DNA of 64,000 bases from Actinobacteria bacterium IMCC26207 (GCA_001025035.1 LCZK01000001.1:25984-89983); one strand, 5' to 3'; shown: positions 9,625 to 18,594, counted from the stretch's first letter. Notes: generated by a model not told the origin, from the letters alone. Made by a program: numbers and translations.

Positions 9625-11427
9625 GTGACTGCTGAAGTAAAGCGAGTCTCAAATATTCTTGATCGTCGCTTTGAGGGGCACTGGAAGCAGGCCGAGACTG
9701 GCCTGTACGTGCTGGCGGCCATTGCCGCTTGGATCGTTCGATTTGTTCAAGACGATGCGTTTATAACGTATCGATATGCGCGCAATCTGGCCCGAGGTAA
9801 TGGCCTGGTCTTCAATCCTGGAGAGCGTGTAGAGGGTTACACGAATTTTTTGTGGACGCTCATGCATGTCATCCCAGAGAAGCTGGGGTGGTCTTCGCCG
9901 ATCTTTAGCCAAGTCATTGGTATTGCGCTCATGGTGGCCACTGTTGCAGTCACGCTTCGGCTAGCTCGACGGTTGTTCAGTAGCCAATCTTTTGGATTTC
10001 TCGTAGCCCTGACTCTGCTGGCGAATATGACGTTCCTGACCTACGCCACGGGCGGGCTTGAGACCATGCAGCAAACACTGTTGGTGGTCTCAGTAGCGGC
10101 GCTGTTGTTGCCAGTCACTGAGAGTGCGACTGGAGTAGCTGCGCGCCGCGTGGGGGCTGGGCTGTGCGCCGGACTCGCTGTGCTCACGCGAATGGATTCC
10201 GTGGTGCTCATCACAGTCTGGATTCTGGTGTATCTGATTGCGCTCTGGCGTCTTGAAGCAGGCAGCAGTGATGCAGGTATTCGTGACACTGGCAGCGAAG
10301 CAAATCCAGTGAAGGCCGTGGTTGTTGCTGCGCTGCAGATCGGTGTGCCGGCAGCAGTATTGGTGCTGCCTTGGTTTGTCTGGAAGCTCTCGTATTACGG
10401 CAACTTGTTGCCCAATACGTTCTACGCGAAGTCTGCGGCGAACCCGCTGGTCCCACCTTTATACGGCTTGTTCTACATAGCGGCGTTCTTTGTCTCGTAT
10501 GCAGCGTTCTTGTTGATTGGCCGGTTCCGTCGCCAGCGCAAAGCACTCTTTGCTGTTCCCGGAGTTGCGCAGGTAATGGCAGTGATTCCCGTCTGGTTCC
10601 TCTATATCTGCGCAGTTGGCGGTGACTTTATGGAGTACCGATTTATGGTGCCCGTGCTGCCGGTGTTGGCCATGGTTGCGGCCTACCTGATCGATGAATA
10701 CAAGAGCCCGCGCAAAGAAGTGCTGCTCATCGTGGTGCTGTTGTTCTTCTCGGGAATTCATCGGGTGATGCCAACCATCATTCCGTACCCGGTGTTGACG
10801 TTTACAGAGTTGAGTCATTGGCCAAATGAGTCCACCACCTCTTGGAAGGGTAAGGGGGAGTTGCTTGCCACGGAGTTCCCTGGTGGAGCGGATCTAGCGG
10901 GGCAACCTGTGTTGGCAGTGGCGCCGCTTGGGGTGTTGCCGTATTTCGCCGACCTTCCCACGATTGACATGTTGGGTTTGACCGATCCTGTTACCGCGCG
11001 GACTGGTTACCCCATCAATCCGTACTATCCAGGTCACGTGCGAATGGCGACGGTGCAGCATCTGATTGATCAGGGAGCGAACCTGGTGCTGGCTCAACCC
11101 GGAGCAACAGACCCAGAGGCGGGTCGGGACTCGTATCGATTATCGGAACTGACCTTCCTGTATCCGAGCGCTGACCTGAATGATCTGCCTGATACTGCGC
11201 AGGTGATTGAAATTCCGCAGATTGACGGCAAAGTCTGGCTGGTGATTTATCTGACTCCGAACGCCAAGGTTGACGCAGCGATTGAGCGCAATGGGTGGAA
11301 CGTGTATCCGATTGATCACACCTGTGTGATTGAAGATATGGATGTCGTCGCAGGATCGGGGCCGTTCGTGGACTTTGCCAATGGCATGTCTCGAATGGTT
11401 GGCGAGCGAACCTGCCCGCAGACCTAG
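9625..11427 (+). CDS. GT-C family membrane glycosyltransferase, AftB-like
   Basis: A polytopic membrane protein of about 600 aa with roughly ten hydrophobic segments. The N-terminal signature is QDDAFITYRYARNLARGNGLVFNPGERVEGYTNFLW. The acidic DD pair and the GERVEGYTN block are typical of AftB-like arabinofuranosyltransferases and related polyprenyl-phosphate-sugar-dependent GT-C enzymes. The C-terminal third is predicted extracytoplasmic and contains PLGVLPYFADLPTIDMLGLTD, also typical of the group. It probably adds a sugar to a cell-envelope polymer. The frame opens at TTG 9604; GTG 9625 is an equally plausible start. It is convergent with the acyltransferase gene, ending 16 bp from it, so the two may act on the same surface glycan. 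Confidence 0.8.
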   Translation: MTAEVKRVSNILDRRFEGHWKQAETGLYVLAAIAAWIVRFVQDDAFITYRYARNLARGNGLVFNPGERVEGYTNFLWTLMHVIPEKLGWSSPIFSQVIGIALMVATVAVTLRLARRLFSSQSFGFLVALTLLANMTFLTYATGGLETMQQTLLVVSVAALLLPVTESATGVAARRVGAGLCAGLAVLTRMDSVVLITVWILVYLIALWRLEAGSSDAGIRDTGSEANPVKAVVVAALQIGVPAAVLVLPWFVWKLSYYGNLLPNTFYAKSAANPLVPPLYGLFYIAAFFVSYAAFLLIGRFRRQRKALFAVPGVAQVMAVIPVWFLYICAVGGDFMEYRFMVPVLPVLAMVAAYLIDEYKSPRKEVLLIVVLLFFSGIHRVMPTIIPYPVLTFTELSHWPNESTTSWKGKGELLATEFPGGADLAGQPVLAVAPLGVLPYFADLPTIDMLGLTDPVTARTGYPINPYYPGHVRMATVQHLIDQGANLVLAQPGATDPEAGRDSYRLSELTFLYPSADLNDLPDTAQVIEIPQIDGKVWLVIYLTPNAKVDAAIERNGWNVYPIDHTCVIEDMDVVAGSGPFVDFANGMSRMVGERTCPQT

Positions 11428-11443
11428 CTGTCTTGCTGTGCTG

Positions 11444-12727
11444 CTAGTCGGCCAGCGGGGTTGTGTCTTGCTGTGCTGCTGCGTCACGCTGTGCAGTACC
11501 TGAAGCACCGGGGGTAGACATGCGCGTCTTGAGTTTCATGGCGGGCTTCTCGACCCAGCGATGGGCAATCTCGGTGCACAGCGCTAGGAGCGGCAAGTAA
11601 AGAAGGAGCGCTAAGGCCTGAGACTTGCGTCCCACAGTTTCAATCAGCAGCACTCCGAGCGGAACGTGGATGAGGTACAGGCCGTAACTGCGGACTCCGA
11701 CGGCGGTGAACGCCTTGAAGGAGAGAATCGGAACCAGCCAATGATCTCTGCAGCGAATCAGGGTGAGAACCAAGATTGCGACGCAGGCTGATACCACGCT
11801 GAATCCGAATTCGCCCCAGTACAGGCCGTCATGAAGAGAGCCGCCTTTGGGCACAAGATAGGGAATATACAGGCCGAATAACTTTGCGAAGTAGGTGCCC
11901 GACAAGACCACGGCCACCATGACGAACACGGCAGCCGTGGCGACATGACCCATAATTTTTGAGACACGGGGCGACCAACTGCTGGGCATATGAGCGTTCA
12001 GGAAAGCGACGGCTACACCGATCAGCAGTGCATCGGGTCGCTGATACCAAGCAAAGTTGGGTCCTACGTGGCCGGTCAAGCGAGCAATGCCGATGAACAG
12101 CCATGCAGCCAGAAAGCCGACGACGAGGGCTTTGGTTTTTCTGAACCGGATAATCAACAGAATGAGCAGCACGCCGAACAGGTAGAAGTGTTCCTCTACA
12201 GAGAGCGACCAGAGTTGGATCAGCGGTCTGATTGGTGCTTCTCCGCCGCCAACGAGTTCCTTATGTACGGGGTGAACTACGTGGTAGGTGTAGGTGCCAC
12301 CGGCAAGAACGTCGCTGATGGTTCGATCGAGCAACTCCCGCTCGTTAAACATCAAGTGGATTGCCAACACGGCAAGGAACGTCAAGATCAACACCATGTA
12401 GAGCATGGGCAGGAGCCGCAAGGCTCGCCTGGTGTAGAACCGCCGAACGTCAACTCTTCCCGATCGGCGTCCCTCTTCCAAGATGAGCGTGGTGATGAGA
12501 AAGCCACTCACTACAAAGAACATGTCAACGCTCGAAGCAAAGGATGCAAACGGCTTAAAGGCGGCGTGCGTCAGAATGACGAGCATTATGCCGATGCCGC
12601 GAAGTCCATCGAGCGGCGGGAAGTAGCCAAGCTTGTCGGCATTCGAGATGAACTGCGGAGATTGGTCTACGGCTGGCTGAGCGCCTGATCCACCTGATTC
12701 GACTGTCTCGTTTGTCTCGTCTGCCAC
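11444..12727 (-). CDS. Acyltransferase family 3 membrane protein (OafA/YrhL-like)
   Basis: An integral-membrane acyltransferase that O-acylates surface sugars, peptidoglycan or small molecules. The family hallmark LDGLRGIGIMLVILTHA sits near residue 40 (catalytic His in LTHA), with VDMFFVVSGFLI and the basic FYTRRALRLLPMLY following. About ten membrane helices are apparent, and the 427-aa length is that of the core domain without a C-terminal SGNH domain. Both termini are hydrophilic and low-complexity (Ala/Gln/Thr-rich). It converges on the AftB-like gene. Confidence 0.92.
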   Translation of the reverse strand: MADETNETVESGGSGAQPAVDQSPQFISNADKLGYFPPLDGLRGIGIMLVILTHAAFKPFASFASSVDMFFVVSGFLITTLILEEGRRSGRVDVRRFYTRRALRLLPMLYMVLILTFLAVLAIHLMFNERELLDRTISDVLAGGTYTYHVVHPVHKELVGGGEAPIRPLIQLWSLSVEEHFYLFGVLLILLIIRFRKTKALVVGFLAAWLFIGIARLTGHVGPNFAWYQRPDALLIGVAVAFLNAHMPSSWSPRVSKIMGHVATAAVFVMVAVVLSGTYFAKLFGLYIPYLVPKGGSLHDGLYWGEFGFSVVSACVAILVLTLIRCRDHWLVPILSFKAFTAVGVRSYGLYLIHVPLGVLLIETVGRKSQALALLLYLPLLALCTEIAHRWVEKPAMKLKTRMSTPGASGTAQRDAAAQQDTTPLAD

Positions 12728-12761
12728 GCCCTACATCCCCTCTGGCCTGTGCCCTTACCCA

Positions 12762-12796
12762 TGTGCCCTGTGTGTGCCCTGTGTATGTGCCCTGTG
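12762..12796 (+). repeat. Short GT-rich tandem repeat, 11-bp unit
   Basis: Three copies of TGTGCCCTGTG at 12762-12772, 12773-12783 and 12786-12796, plus a partial copy at 12748-12755. They lie just upstream of the acyltransferase gene, whose start is at 12727, within its presumed promoter region. The rest of the 209-bp gap to the HNH gene shows no other clear feature. Confidence 0.85.
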
Positions 12797-12936
12797 CGCG
12801 AATTCTTGGGCGCTAGTTCTTTGCCACTGAGAGGTTTACCCTACCGGCTCGGTCAGCGTCTCCCCCCTCGCAGAGAGTAGGGAACTGCCGTGTGGTTGCT
12901 GGCGGTGGGCTGTTCGGTGAGCTGGTCGATGGCTGG

Positions 12937-14520
12937 TTATGCGTTGATGAGGTTGGTGAGGAGGCCGGCGAGGTAGACGTCGGCGGCGTAGTGGGTGAGT
13001 TTTTGTCCGCGGGTGGTGGATTTGGGTGTGTCGGGGTTGATGTGTGGTGGTGGTTTGGGTGGGTGGGGGATGTTTTTGGGGTGTTGTTGTTGGAGTTGTG
13101 GGATTGCTGTGTTGGCTGGGGTTGCTGTGTTGGCTGTGTTGTTGTTTTGGATTGCAGCAGCAGCTGTGGTGGTTGCTGTGGTGGTTGTTCCGAGGCAGGT
13201 GTTGTTGTTCCAGAAGGTGAAGATTTGGTTGTTGTTGGTGGTGATTGTCCAGTGTTGGGTGTGGAGTTCGTTGTGGTGGTATTGGCAAAGAAGTATGAGA
13301 TTTTCTAGTGAAGTGGTTCCGCCGGTTGAGTGGTAGTTGACGTGGTGGGCTTTGAGGTAGCGGTTTTGGGTGCAGCCTGGGAATTCGCAGGTTCCTTGGC
13401 CGCCTGAGCGGTAGTTGAGTGCTCGGCGTTGTTGGCGGGTTGCGGTTCTGGTGGTGTTGGATAGCCAGAGTGGGACTCCGTTGTGTTGGATGAGGAGTTG
13501 CATGTTGGCGTGGGTGAGGTATGCGGCGATTTCTTTGTTGGTGAGGTGTTGGCCTGTTTGGGTTATGAAGCATTGGGTGCCGAGTTGGGTGGGTTTTGTG
13601 GGTGTGTAGTCGATTCCTATGATGTTGGCGAGGGTTTGTACGTCGAGGTTGATTTGGATGTTGAAGTGTTCGCCGTTGGTGTGTCGAATGCCTGCATCGT
13701 GGGTGTGATCGAGCATGGTTTGGGCGAGGCGTTGCGCTATTTGATTCGCGTTGAGTTTGATGGGCGGTGCAACAGGCGCGGCGGGTGCAGCCTCCCCGTC
13801 TGACGCAACAGGTGCGGCCTCCATGTCAGGTGTGTCGTGTGCGGCTTCTGTTTGAGTGGTTGCTTTGGCTGCTGCCCAGGCTTGTTGGAGTAGGGCGGTG
13901 GTGATGGGATCGAGTGCTGCGTCGATGCGTCCGCGGCCTTGGTGGTCCTGCCAGGTTCGCCAGTAGTAATCAGGGTCTGGACTGTCCGGATCACGGTTGT
14001 CAGGGTCCGGGGCTGTGTTGTCTGGGTCGTCGACACTGCCTGAGCTGTCTGGTTGTGGTGCGTGTCTTTTGTAGGTTGCTAGGAGTCGGGTGGCTTGGGC
14101 TGGGGTGCAGTTCAAGATGAGATCTGAGATTGCTGCTTGGTTATCTGGGGTTGAGATACGCGTTGCGTGTTCTAACAGCCCCAGTGAGACACGGCCTTGG
14201 AGCGCATGGTTATGGAGCGCGGGGATGGTGGTGAGGTTGGTTGCAATGGTTGTGTAGCGGCGGGCTTCTGTTGGGGTGAATTTGGTGCGTACCGACACCC
14301 ACTGGGCAAAGTTTTTGTATCCGTTGCCTTTCCAGTGTTCTCCGTTGTTGTACTCGGCGAGTGTTGTGACGAGTTGGGCTTGCAGGATGTGGATATGTGC
14401 TGCGAGGACACCAATGCGATCATTCAGAACACTCTCATCTTCTGGTGCGTGACCATCTTCTGGTGCGTGACCATCTTCTGGTGGGTGACCATCTTCTCGT
14501 GGTTGGTCGTGTTCTGACAT
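12937..14520 (-). CDS. DUF222 and HNH endonuclease domain protein (13E12 family)
   Basis: About 527 aa. The DUF222 region covers roughly residues 25-330. A C-terminal HNH nuclease motif follows: CEFPGCTQNRYLKAHHVNYH, then SLENLILLCQYHHNELH, giving the zinc Cys pairs and the His-Asn-His core. The tail after residue 430 is low-complexity Thr/Asn/Ala/Gln. The family is common and multicopy in actinobacteria, of unclear role and possibly mobile. Coding-strand composition is markedly A/C-rich (Thr, Asn, Gln, His, Pro codons), unlike neighbouring genes, which suggests separate ancestry. The frame opens at 14556, but the ATG at 14520 (MSEHDQ) or the one at 14526 is the likelier start. An 18-bp tandem repeat encodes an acidic N-terminal stretch. 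Confidence 0.9.
   Translation of the reverse strand: MSEHDQPREDGHPPEDGHAPEDGHAPEDESVLNDRIGVLAAHIHILQAQLVTTLAEYNNGEHWKGNGYKNFAQWVSVRTKFTPTEARRYTTIATNLTTIPALHNHALQGRVSLGLLEHATRISTPDNQAAISDLILNCTPAQATRLLATYKRHAPQPDSSGSVDDPDNTAPDPDNRDPDSPDPDYYWRTWQDHQGRGRIDAALDPITTALLQQAWAAAKATTQTEAAHDTPDMEAAPVASDGEAAPAAPVAPPIKLNANQIAQRLAQTMLDHTHDAGIRHTNGEHFNIQINLDVQTLANIIGIDYTPTKPTQLGTQCFITQTGQHLTNKEIAAYLTHANMQLLIQHNGVPLWLSNTTRTATRQQRRALNYRSGGQGTCEFPGCTQNRYLKAHHVNYHSTGGTTSLENLILLCQYHHNELHTQHWTITTNNNQIFTFWNNNTCLGTTTTATTTAAAAIQNNNTANTATPANTAIPQLQQQHPKNIPHPPKPPPHINPDTPKSTTRGQKLTHYAADVYLAGLLTNLINA
14437..14506 (-). repeat. 18-bp coding tandem repeat in the HNH gene
   Basis: Units at 14437-14454, 14455-14472 and 14473-14490, with a degenerate fourth to about 14506. 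Units 1 and 2 are identical and unit 3 differs by one base. On the minus strand each encodes a hexapeptide of the EDGHAP type, giving the N-terminal acidic repeat of the DUF222-HNH protein. Copy number probably varies between strains. Confidence 0.9.
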
Positions 14521-14655
14521 ACCCATACGGTAATCGAACGTATGTTCTGTTCTCAACTGATTAAAAAGAAAACACCAAAGAAAACTGTGGCAACTCTCGA
14601 AGGTGCGAACCGGAGAAGTGAGGTCACGCGCAGACTGAAGGCCTAACTTCTACCT

Positions 14656-15321
14656 ATGGACCTATCTGAAGCCATGCGCACAACTGGGGCCACTAGGAAC
14701 TTCACCGAGGAACCGGTGAGCGATGAGGTGTTGCATTCCATTCTTGATGACGCACGCTTCGCACCGAGCGGTGGCAACCGTCAGGGTTGGCGTGTAGCAG
14801 TCATTCAAGATCCAAACCTGAGGACGCAGCTCGGCGAACTCTGTTCGCCTGCGTGGGGCGAATACATGGCTCAGGTGGCTGCGGGCGAGATTCCGTTCTC
14901 TATGGTTCACCCAACCCAGGTTGACTTGAAATCCGCGGCTGAAAACCCGCCGAACAATCCGCTGCTTGATGATCTAGCCACTGCTCCGGTGGTGCTCGTG
15001 GTTGCTGTGGATCTTGAGGTGTTGGCAGTCACTGACAGAGATCTTGATCGACCCTCTGTAGTAGCGGGAGGGTCGGTGTATCCGTTCTGTCAGAACCTCA
15101 TGCTTGCGGCGCGTGCCCATGGTCTTGGTGGTGTGATGACCACCTTCCTCGCTCGAGCAGAGACTCAGATCGGCCCGCTACTCAAGTTGCCGACCAACCA
15201 TGCACTTGCCGCTCTGATTGTGCTGGGTGTACCGCAGCATCAGGTGACGCGCCTGAAGCGAAATCCAGTCGAGCAGTTCAGCAGCATCGATAGATTCGAT
15301 GGTGAAGAGTTTGTCCTCTGA
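14656..15321 (+). CDS. Nitroreductase-family flavoprotein
   Basis: A 221-aa FMN-dependent oxidoreductase fold. The N-terminal MRTTGATRNFTEEPVSDEVL followed by DDARFAPSGGNRQGWRV is the FMN-phosphate binding pattern. The C-terminal half contains NLMLAARAHGLGGVMTTFLA and a LIVLGVPQ strand, as in the family. The substrate cannot be inferred. The gene overlaps the following ATP-grasp gene by 23 bp, so the two are almost certainly co-translated and may act on one substrate, such as a modified peptide or amide. The 99-bp gap upstream separates it from the divergent HNH gene and presumably holds promoters. Confidence 0.9.
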   Translation: MDLSEAMRTTGATRNFTEEPVSDEVLHSILDDARFAPSGGNRQGWRVAVIQDPNLRTQLGELCSPAWGEYMAQVAAGEIPFSMVHPTQVDLKSAAENPPNNPLLDDLATAPVVLVVAVDLEVLAVTDRDLDRPSVVAGGSVYPFCQNLMLAARAHGLGGVMTTFLARAETQIGPLLKLPTNHALAALIVLGVPQHQVTRLKRNPVEQFSSIDRFDGEEFVL

Positions 15322-16705
15322 GCCTTCGGTCTCTGAGCAAGACTGGCGGAGCGCAGCCCAGGAGTTTGCCGCCGGTCGATCGCTGGTCGTGATTGGTCTC
15401 AATCAGAATCAAACCGCAGCATTCGCCAGCCTCTCGGGTCTTGGCGGGCAGGTGGTTGGCTCATTAGCAGTCACACCCGGGGGTGGAATGACTTCGAGTG
15501 CGCTCGGGTCTCGGCTGAACATCACCAGTGCCACACCCAGCATTCTTGACCATACAGTCAGGGGGTTTGCTCAAGCTCTGAGCACGAGCGCATGCGGAGC
15601 GAGGAACTTCTTAGACAAAGTTGATCCGACACGATCGGCTCTAGTGGTGTCCTACTTGCCAGTGCCGTATTCGGTTCTGAACGGTCGCGAGACAACGAGC
15701 CCCGACTCTGCGCTCACCATGCATCTTGAGAGTAAATCAGTTGCAAAGGACCTTCTCGATTTGGCAGTACCAGCACTGCCCTCACTCAGACTGGATGCTC
15801 AAGCAGCGGAAGATTGGTGGGAGACAGCAACAGCGCAATTAGGTTCGGATCGACTTGTTGTTCAAGATGCTGGCCTGAGCTCAGGTGGGTCGGCTACGTA
15901 CATCTGCAGCCGTGCCGAGCAGGTGCCAGCGCTAGATGAGGTGCTCGTTGCTCCCTATGCCACGGGCCGCCCCTGCAGTGTGATGGGCATAGTTTCTGCA
16001 GGCTCAACGCTGGTGCTACCCGCCGCTCGGCAAATCATCGCGGTGGACGACAAGAATCGACCGAGCTATCAGGGCAACATCACTGGTGAGGCTTGGTCCG
16101 AGGAATCTAGAGCCGGGATTGAGGCCGAGGTGAAAGCCGTAGGGGGTGTGCTGGCCAAACAAGGTTTTGTGGGCCCATTCGGACTCGACTTCATCGAACT
16201 CACTCCAAAGGACCGCCGATACATCGATCTGAACCCACGCATCATCGGTCTAGCTGTGAGCTTCGCTCAGTTGCTTTGGCCTCGCACAGAGACTCCGCCC
16301 ATGGCGGCCATGCTCACTGCAGGTAGTTGGGGGAGCGAGGCGCGCGAAGAACTAGGTCGAGCCATTCATGAGGCAGCGATCAGGCGGCCGCTTGCCCGAG
16401 TCTGGCTGACGAGTACTGCGAGAGCTACAGGACCGCCGAGAGAACTTCCGCGAGCCGGAACGCTCTACCTTGATCCAAACCAGCCCCAGTTGCTTTCCGC
16501 AGCCGCAACATCAACAAGCTTTCCCGTTCTGTGGCAACCGCTTGCGAGTGAGAACAGCACACTCAATGTTGGCGACTTGGCGGTACTCGGAAGCCTCTAC
16601 TGTGACCCGCCCGTAATCGATTCGCTCATCAAGAAGTTCGGTCTCAATGACTGGATGTCGAAGCTCACTGAATCACTTGAATCGGTGTTACGAACCCAGC
16701 CATAG
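15299..16705 (+). CDS. ATP-grasp superfamily protein, unknown substrate
   Basis: A 468-aa protein. Residues about 25-140 look like a pre-ATP-grasp Rossmann-like domain. The central region contains ESKSVAKDLLDLAVPALPSL, then GFVGPFGLDFIELTPKDRRYIDLNPRI, the Mg/ATP-binding end of an ATP-grasp fold with the metal-ligand pattern D-x-N. About 150 C-terminal residues are not recognised. ATP-grasp enzymes join a carboxylate to an amine or thiol through an acyl-phosphate. I cannot assign a known family such as carbamoyl-phosphate, carnosine or peptide ligase. The start overlaps the nitroreductase by 23 bp (ATG 15299, possibly GTG 15302), and the 3' end overlaps the convergent membrane-protein gene by 18 bp. 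Confidence 0.8.
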   Translation: MVKSLSSEPSVSEQDWRSAAQEFAAGRSLVVIGLNQNQTAAFASLSGLGGQVVGSLAVTPGGGMTSSALGSRLNITSATPSILDHTVRGFAQALSTSACGARNFLDKVDPTRSALVVSYLPVPYSVLNGRETTSPDSALTMHLESKSVAKDLLDLAVPALPSLRLDAQAAEDWWETATAQLGSDRLVVQDAGLSSGGSATYICSRAEQVPALDEVLVAPYATGRPCSVMGIVSAGSTLVLPAARQIIAVDDKNRPSYQGNITGEAWSEESRAGIEAEVKAVGGVLAKQGFVGPFGLDFIELTPKDRRYIDLNPRIIGLAVSFAQLLWPRTETPPMAAMLTAGSWGSEAREELGRAIHEAAIRRPLARVWLTSTARATGPPRELPRAGTLYLDPNQPQLLSAAATSTSFPVLWQPLASENSTLNVGDLAVLGSLYCDPPVIDSLIKKFGLNDWMSKLTESLESVLRTQP

Positions 16706-18550
16706 AGATACCGACCGCGAACTAGCGCTCATGGTGACCTGCTCTTGTAAGTCCTCGGATCCCATGGGCAAGTTGAGTTGCCCATCTGCGACAAGCTGGG
16801 CAATGACTGCGTCCGGAAGCTCCCACGGGTCATCTAAACCCTTCAGCGCTCTCTCGCCAATGGCGATTGTGCTTGCCTGATCAAGCCTGTCGGTGTTGCC
16901 CCCTCTGCCAGAAGCAATGATGGATCCGACGAAGAAACTTGAGGCTGATTGTTGCCAAATTGGAGGGGCCGTTCTTGCTGCAGCCGCAACTTTGGAATCA
17001 AGAACTCGCTGAGCGTTCTGGTCGAGGTCATCTGGCTGCCACTGAGCAATTCGCCTGGCCTGAGCGGTGGGCGCGCTGTCAGATCCAATCGTGACGTAGA
17101 TGCTGCCATCACGTGCCCCGTGTTGGAGTCTTCCTGCGCCCAGGTATCTTGCAAGAGGTTCCTCGACAAGCAGTTCTCTGCCGCTCGAACGCAGCTCGGC
17201 AGCGAGCGCTAGACCGAGAGCTACACCGCGTGGTCCGCCGATCGGATGGAACCAGTAGTCGCCCGTTGGCAGGTCTCGCACCCCGTCTGCGAGAGGCTCG
17301 ATGGCAGGGAACAGTTCGGAACCAAATGGGTTTTGGTGCGGTAGGTAGTGAACCGTGCTGAACGCAAGGGCGAGGAGCATGGTCCACACTGCAAAGCTCA
17401 GCCGGAATGCACGGTGCGGACCAGTGCCAGCGGCGATATCAGCTGCCAGAACGCCAGTGGCAAAGAAAACGAAGACAGCAGCTACCGCCATCGGGACCCA
17501 GACTAAGGAGGCAGGGTTGCCAACAGGGACCATGGCTTGCCCAATTGCAGCACCTACTGCAGCCACTAGGGCAGTGCTTGCTAGTGCTCGCCGAGAGGGA
17601 AGGTTGCGTTTCCAAGAGATGACTAGGAGCGGAGACAACAAGACAGCCGGCACGAGCATCAGCATGAGGGTTCGTCCCACTGCGCTTGCTCCGCGTACCT
17701 CGACTGTGGCTCGAGTAGCCCTCCAACCCTCGAGCAGGTTGCCTCCGTTGTTGGCCACTGCTTCGCCCAGAGGTAACACCCAGAGAACCGCGAGTACCCC
17801 AAGGCTCCAGTAGATGACGGACCGAATCTTGTGCCGCGCTTCAGGTGTGGTGCTCCAAGCCTTCTTCCAGCGGACTCCGGTGCCAGCTGCGGCGAAGAGG
17901 ATTAAGCAGAGCGAACTGGGTAGGTATGAGAGGTCGGCCTGAATCGTGAAGGAGGCTGCAGCTAGCAGCCACGGCCAAGCCCAGTCCTCCCCGTCGAGGA
18001 CTGACCAAGTGGCAAAGCACAGGGCGAGCGCGGGTAGCACTGCCATGGTCGGATTGATCGGCTCCCAGATGGTGAAGGACCCGAGGCGCGTCGCGGCTAG
18101 GACAGCAATTGCTGCAGCGGGAGCACCCAGCCGACCAAGTCGCCGGTTCGAGATTCGGATTATCCAGATAGCGGACAGGATTGCTAGCAGGAACGTACCG
18201 AGAAGAGCCCCATCGGCGGCACTCAAGAACCGTGCTGTGGGCGCTAAAATCCAGAACACCAACGGGCCGGGATGAGCCGGGTCGGCAAGAGTCGACCAAG
18301 AACTAAATGCCGATGGCATCCCAAGGACGGGGCTCCCTGGGCCGAAGACATCCTGAGCGCGCAGCGAGACCACCGCCGTATCGCCAATGAGTCGGTAGCC
18401 GTCGCGCCAGGCCGAAACCCAAGTCCAACCCAGTACAAATGCAACCACGGCACTGGCAGGCCACTGCCAGTCCACCGAATGGCGGCGAGGTGGGTTCTGC
18501 AGAAATTCCTGGTCAGTCAGGACTATTTCAGACTCACTGCGGTCGGTCAC
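16688..18550 (-). CDS. Large polytopic membrane protein, GT-C glycosyltransferase-like
   Basis: A 620-aa protein with a short hydrophilic N-terminus, about ten to twelve hydrophobic segments up to residue 400, then a soluble C-terminal domain of roughly 200 aa. The first extracytoplasmic loop holds an acidic site (DGYRLIGDTAVVSLRAQDVF) followed by HPGPLVFWILAPTARFL, an arrangement common in actinobacterial GT-C mannosyl- or arabinosyltransferase-like proteins. No exact family is recognised. The acyl-CoA ligase lies 44 bp upstream on the same strand (18595-19932), so the two may be co-transcribed. Confidence 0.7.
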   Translation of the reverse strand: MTDRSESEIVLTDQEFLQNPPRRHSVDWQWPASAVVAFVLGWTWVSAWRDGYRLIGDTAVVSLRAQDVFGPGSPVLGMPSAFSSWSTLADPAHPGPLVFWILAPTARFLSAADGALLGTFLLAILSAIWIIRISNRRLGRLGAPAAAIAVLAATRLGSFTIWEPINPTMAVLPALALCFATWSVLDGEDWAWPWLLAAASFTIQADLSYLPSSLCLILFAAAGTGVRWKKAWSTTPEARHKIRSVIYWSLGVLAVLWVLPLGEAVANNGGNLLEGWRATRATVEVRGASAVGRTLMLMLVPAVLLSPLLVISWKRNLPSRRALASTALVAAVGAAIGQAMVPVGNPASLVWVPMAVAAVFVFFATGVLAADIAAGTGPHRAFRLSFAVWTMLLALAFSTVHYLPHQNPFGSELFPAIEPLADGVRDLPTGDYWFHPIGGPRGVALGLALAAELRSSGRELLVEEPLARYLGAGRLQHGARDGSIYVTIGSDSAPTAQARRIAQWQPDDLDQNAQRVLDSKVAAAARTAPPIWQQSASSFFVGSIIASGRGGNTDRLDQASTIAIGERALKGLDDPWELPDAVIAQLVADGQLNLPMGSEDLQEQVTMSASSRSVSLWLGS

Positions 18551-18594
18551 CGTACTCCTCGAAGCACCTACTCAGAGACTAAGACTACCGAGAG

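Noticed and set aside
11990..12688. A 232-aa open frame on the plus strand opposite the acyltransferase
   Set aside because: It is antisense to a protein with clear family motifs and shows no recognisable domain or initiation signal.
12892..13803. Several Gly/Val/Trp-rich plus-strand open frames opposite the HNH gene
   Set aside because: They are shadows of the skewed composition of the HNH gene, which has intact DUF222 and zinc/HNH motifs.
17355..17813. A 152-aa plus-strand open frame opposite the GT-C-like membrane protein
   Set aside because: Ala/Thr/Arg-rich antisense frame without initiation signals; the minus-strand frame encodes coherent membrane helices.
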